From assembly GCA_029335925.2 (NCBI GenBank), contig JARJMX020000090.1:1-9792 (forward strand): a stretch of 9,792 nucleotides of DNA. Direction: 5' to 3'. The position numbers were made by a program, and so were the translations under genes. Numbering within the stretch: the stretch's first letter is position 1; every line of letters starts with the position of its first letter. The notes beneath the pieces were generated by a model. That model ran no database searches and had not been told where the DNA came from. It worked only from the letters and a program-made list of their open reading frames with translations. Origin of the DNA: Gammaproteobacteria bacterium. GTDB lineage: Bacteria; Pseudomonadota; Gammaproteobacteria; Halothiobacillales; Halothiobacillaceae. This document shows, piece after piece, positions 8,400-9,792 of the stretch.

Positions 8400-8522
8400 C
8401 CGCCAAGGATGGCGCCCAAGAACAGCCCGAGGAAAAGGAGCCTGCCCAGGTTCAGGATGCGGGGACTCAATACTTTCTTGAAGAGGCCGATATGACCTGC
8501 GGCACAGGTGGAACACATAGCC

Positions 8523-8527
8523 AGGAG
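8523..8527 (+). promoter_or_regulatory. Ribosome binding site of the STAS gene
   Basis: AGGAG sits 6 bases before the ATG at 8534. It supports separate translation of the STAS protein from that ATG rather than from the upstream in-frame ATG at 8492, which has no good site. Confidence 0.6.
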
Positions 8528-8533
8528 TATGGC

Positions 8534-8809
8534 ATGCATCATCTACAGTTACCGGAAGATCTGCTGGTGGAGGATCTTGCCTCCATGGCGCTTCAACTCG
8601 AGGCGGTGCTGGTGGACAGCCCCGAGGTGATTGACATCGATGCCTCCCATCTGGAGCAGGTGGATACCGCAGGGATGCAGCTTCTGTATGCCTTTGCCCG
8701 GGATGCACAGCGGTTGGGTAAGACTGTGCGTTGGCACGGCCTGACGCCGGCAGTGCGTGAGGCGGCCCATGTGTTGGGTATGGATGCCCTGTTGCAAGGG
8801 GAGGTGTGA
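8534..8809 (+). CDS. STAS domain protein (chemosensory operon)
   Basis: This 91-residue protein consists of a single STAS domain, the fold of anti-sigma-factor antagonists and MlaB. The sequence shows the expected first strand and helix (MHHLQLPEDLLVEDLASMALQLEAVL). The central strand VIDIDASHLEQVDTAGMQLLYAFARDAQ follows, in which D-T-A-G is the conserved loop with a hydroxyl residue that can be phosphorylated in STAS proteins. The end has VRWHGLTPAVREAAHVLGM. The start is set by AGGAG; the frame is open further upstream. Stand-alone STAS proteins next to cheA occur in several gammaproteobacterial chemosensory clusters, where their role is unclear. It is immediately followed by cheA with no gap, which suggests coupling. 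Through the -1 frameshift it may also be made as the C-terminal domain of the upstream membrane protein. Confidence 0.85.
   Translation: MHHLQLPEDLLVEDLASMALQLEAVLVDSPEVIDIDASHLEQVDTAGMQLLYAFARDAQRLGKTVRWHGLTPAVREAAHVLGMDALLQGEV
8798..8804 (+). promoter_or_regulatory. Ribosome binding site of cheA inside the STAS gene
   Basis: GGGGAGG lies 5 bases before the ATG at 8810 and 8 bases before the ATG at 8813. Both starts are workable and differ by one methionine. Confidence 0.6.
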
Positions 8810-9792
8810 ATGATGGATCTCTCGGAATTCCTTGGGCCATTCTTCGAAGAAAGCTTTGAAATGATCGATCACATGGAAGGTGATCTGCTTGCGTTGGAGG
8901 CAGGGGGCGAGGCGGATACCGAGCGTATCCATTCCATCTTCCGCGTGGCCCATTCGGTCAAGGGTGGGGCGGCCACCTTGGGGCTGAGCGAGGTGGCTGA
9001 ATATACCCATGTGCTGGAAACCTTGCTGGATGCCATCCGTGAGGGTAAGCGGGCGATGAGCGAGGCCACGGTCAAGGCCTTGCTCGGCGCAGTGGATGTT
9101 ATGCGCGACCTTTTGCTCGCCGCGCGCGATGCGCGGCCGGCGAACGAGGAGGCCAAACAGCAATCGCTTGCCCTACTGAAAAAATTGATAGACGGGGACA
9201 TTGATCTGTTATCTGGGGAGGAGGCGGTTACTCCGCGGCCTCAATCTGAGGCCACGGATGGAGGAGAGGCTCGGGCTACATCGTTGAACGAAGATGTGGA
9301 TACCGCCCTATCTGACGCCTCCTCCGACAGTGAATCCCTCCGTCCGCTCCTCGGCCCAGGCTGGCGTATTCACTACAACCCGCGTCAAATCTTGGGCGGT
9401 GGGGGAGCTGAGCCGCTGTTTATTCTGCGTGAGGTGCGCAGTTTGGGGGATGTGGAGGTCCGCCTGTTGGATGACGCCCTGCCACGGGTTGAAGAGCTTA
9501 ATCCGCGTCAGGAATACCTCGCTTGGGAGATCATTGTTCATGGGGATATCCCGCGCGAGGCAGTGGAGGAAATTTTTGCCTGGGTTATGGATCAGGCCGA
9601 GGTGTCGATTGAGCCTTTGCCCATGCGTGAGCTGCACGAGGAGAGTGAAGTCGCGCAGGGGGTTGCCTTGGCTCCAGAGGCGGACGATGTAGCGGAGCAT
9701 ACCGAGCTGGACGCAGGAACCGAGTCTGATGACAGGCCGACAGAGCCAGCAGAAGAAGGCTCGGATGAGATGCATTTGGCGCCCTCCCGTAC
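8810..9792 (+). CDS. cheA: Chemotaxis histidine kinase CheA, N-terminal part (truncated by window)
   Basis: The first 327 codons of a CheA-type histidine kinase are visible, and the frame is open to the window edge. CheA autophosphorylates in response to receptor arrays and passes phosphate to CheY and CheB. The first ~110 residues are an HPt domain (MMDLSEFLGPFFEESFEMIDHMEGDLL onward). Its phosphorylation motif is AHSVKGGAATLG, with the phospho-accepting histidine at residue 48. After an acidic linker (about 130-182) comes a P2-like regulator-binding segment (about 183-272: GWRIHYNPRQILGGGGAEPLFILREVRSLGDVEVRLL and on). A further acidic linker runs to the edge. The dimerisation, kinase and CheW-like domains lie outside the window. 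The ATG at 8810 directly follows the STAS stop; 8813 is an equal alternative. A role in flagellar motility, pili or another output cannot be told from this part. Confidence 0.92.
   Translation, partial: MMDLSEFLGPFFEESFEMIDHMEGDLLALEAGGEADTERIHSIFRVAHSVKGGAATLGLSEVAEYTHVLETLLDAIREGKRAMSEATVKALLGAVDVMRDLLLAARDARPANEEAKQQSLALLKKLIDGDIDLLSGEEAVTPRPQSEATDGGEARATSLNEDVDTALSDASSDSESLRPLLGPGWRIHYNPRQILGGGGAEPLFILREVRSLGDVEVRLLDDALPRVEELNPRQEYLAWEIIVHGDIPREAVEEIFAWVMDQAEVSIEPLPMRELHEESEVAQGVALAPEADDVAEHTELDAGTESDDRPTEPAEEGSDEMHLAPSR

Noticed and set aside
8492..8533. Upstream in-frame ATG as the start of the STAS protein
   Set aside because: No ribosome binding site precedes it, while AGGAG is well placed before 8534. 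The extra residues (MTCGTGGTHSQEYG) are not part of a STAS fold and fit better as linker of a frameshifted product.
8549..9163. Antisense open frame of 204 codons across the STAS gene and cheA
   Set aside because: It is opposite the STAS motif and the CheA phospho-histidine motif, both of which are clearly coding on the plus strand.
9308..9775. Antisense open frame at the right edge
   Set aside because: It lies opposite the CheA regulator-binding region, which is in frame with the HPt domain and has a plausible fold pattern.

Overview
The window is compact, GC-rich DNA with short intergenic gaps and mostly C/G third codon positions. A type I murB, a 555-residue EttA, the RMD1/YagE–HDOD pair, a REP-like hairpin and CheA-linked genes all point to a gammaproteobacterium. 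A Chromatiales-like lineage is possible, but the sequence does not fix this. I see no rRNA, tRNA, CRISPR array, insertion sequence or phage gene.

Left part (1-2933). Fourteen codons of a possible leftward gene sit at the very edge. Next come murB (peptidoglycan precursor synthesis, rightward) and, converging on it, a leftward two-gene operon. That operon encodes an RMD1/YagE (DUF155) C-tail-anchored membrane protein and an HDOD-domain protein, joined by an ATGA stop/start overlap. A 193-base gap upstream of the pair is filled with palindromes that look like a dispersed intergenic repeat, including the likely terminator of the next gene.

Middle (2934-5448). Two leftward genes follow: a small DUF2242-like lipoprotein, and ettA, an ABC-F ribosome-associated ATPase. 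ettA ends in a clear intrinsic terminator. A second GC-rich hairpin lies between the two genes. The gap upstream of ettA carries a REP-like hairpin, which helps set the start of the divergent operon to the right.

Right part (5449-9792). A rightward operon runs off the window edge: (i) an exported von Willebrand factor A (vWA) protein with an intact MIDAS metal site and a C-terminal membrane anchor; (ii) a membrane-anchored coiled-coil protein whose disordered tail carries two copies of a DIDALL motif resembling the CheY-binding peptide of FliM; (iii) a STAS-domain protein; (iv) the N-terminal part of a CheA histidine kinase. Genes (i) and (ii) overlap by ATGA, and (iii) and (iv) abut.

The most striking signal is at the end of gene (ii). 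Its last sense codons form the canonical -1 slippery heptamer A AAA AAG just before the stop. The -1 frame then stays open, with coding-like composition, straight into the STAS domain. Either a programmed frameshift yields a 509-residue membrane-tethered STAS protein alongside free STAS, or a one-base deletion has split a fused gene. Together the four genes suggest an envelope sensor wired into a chemosensory kinase; that functional reading is inference.
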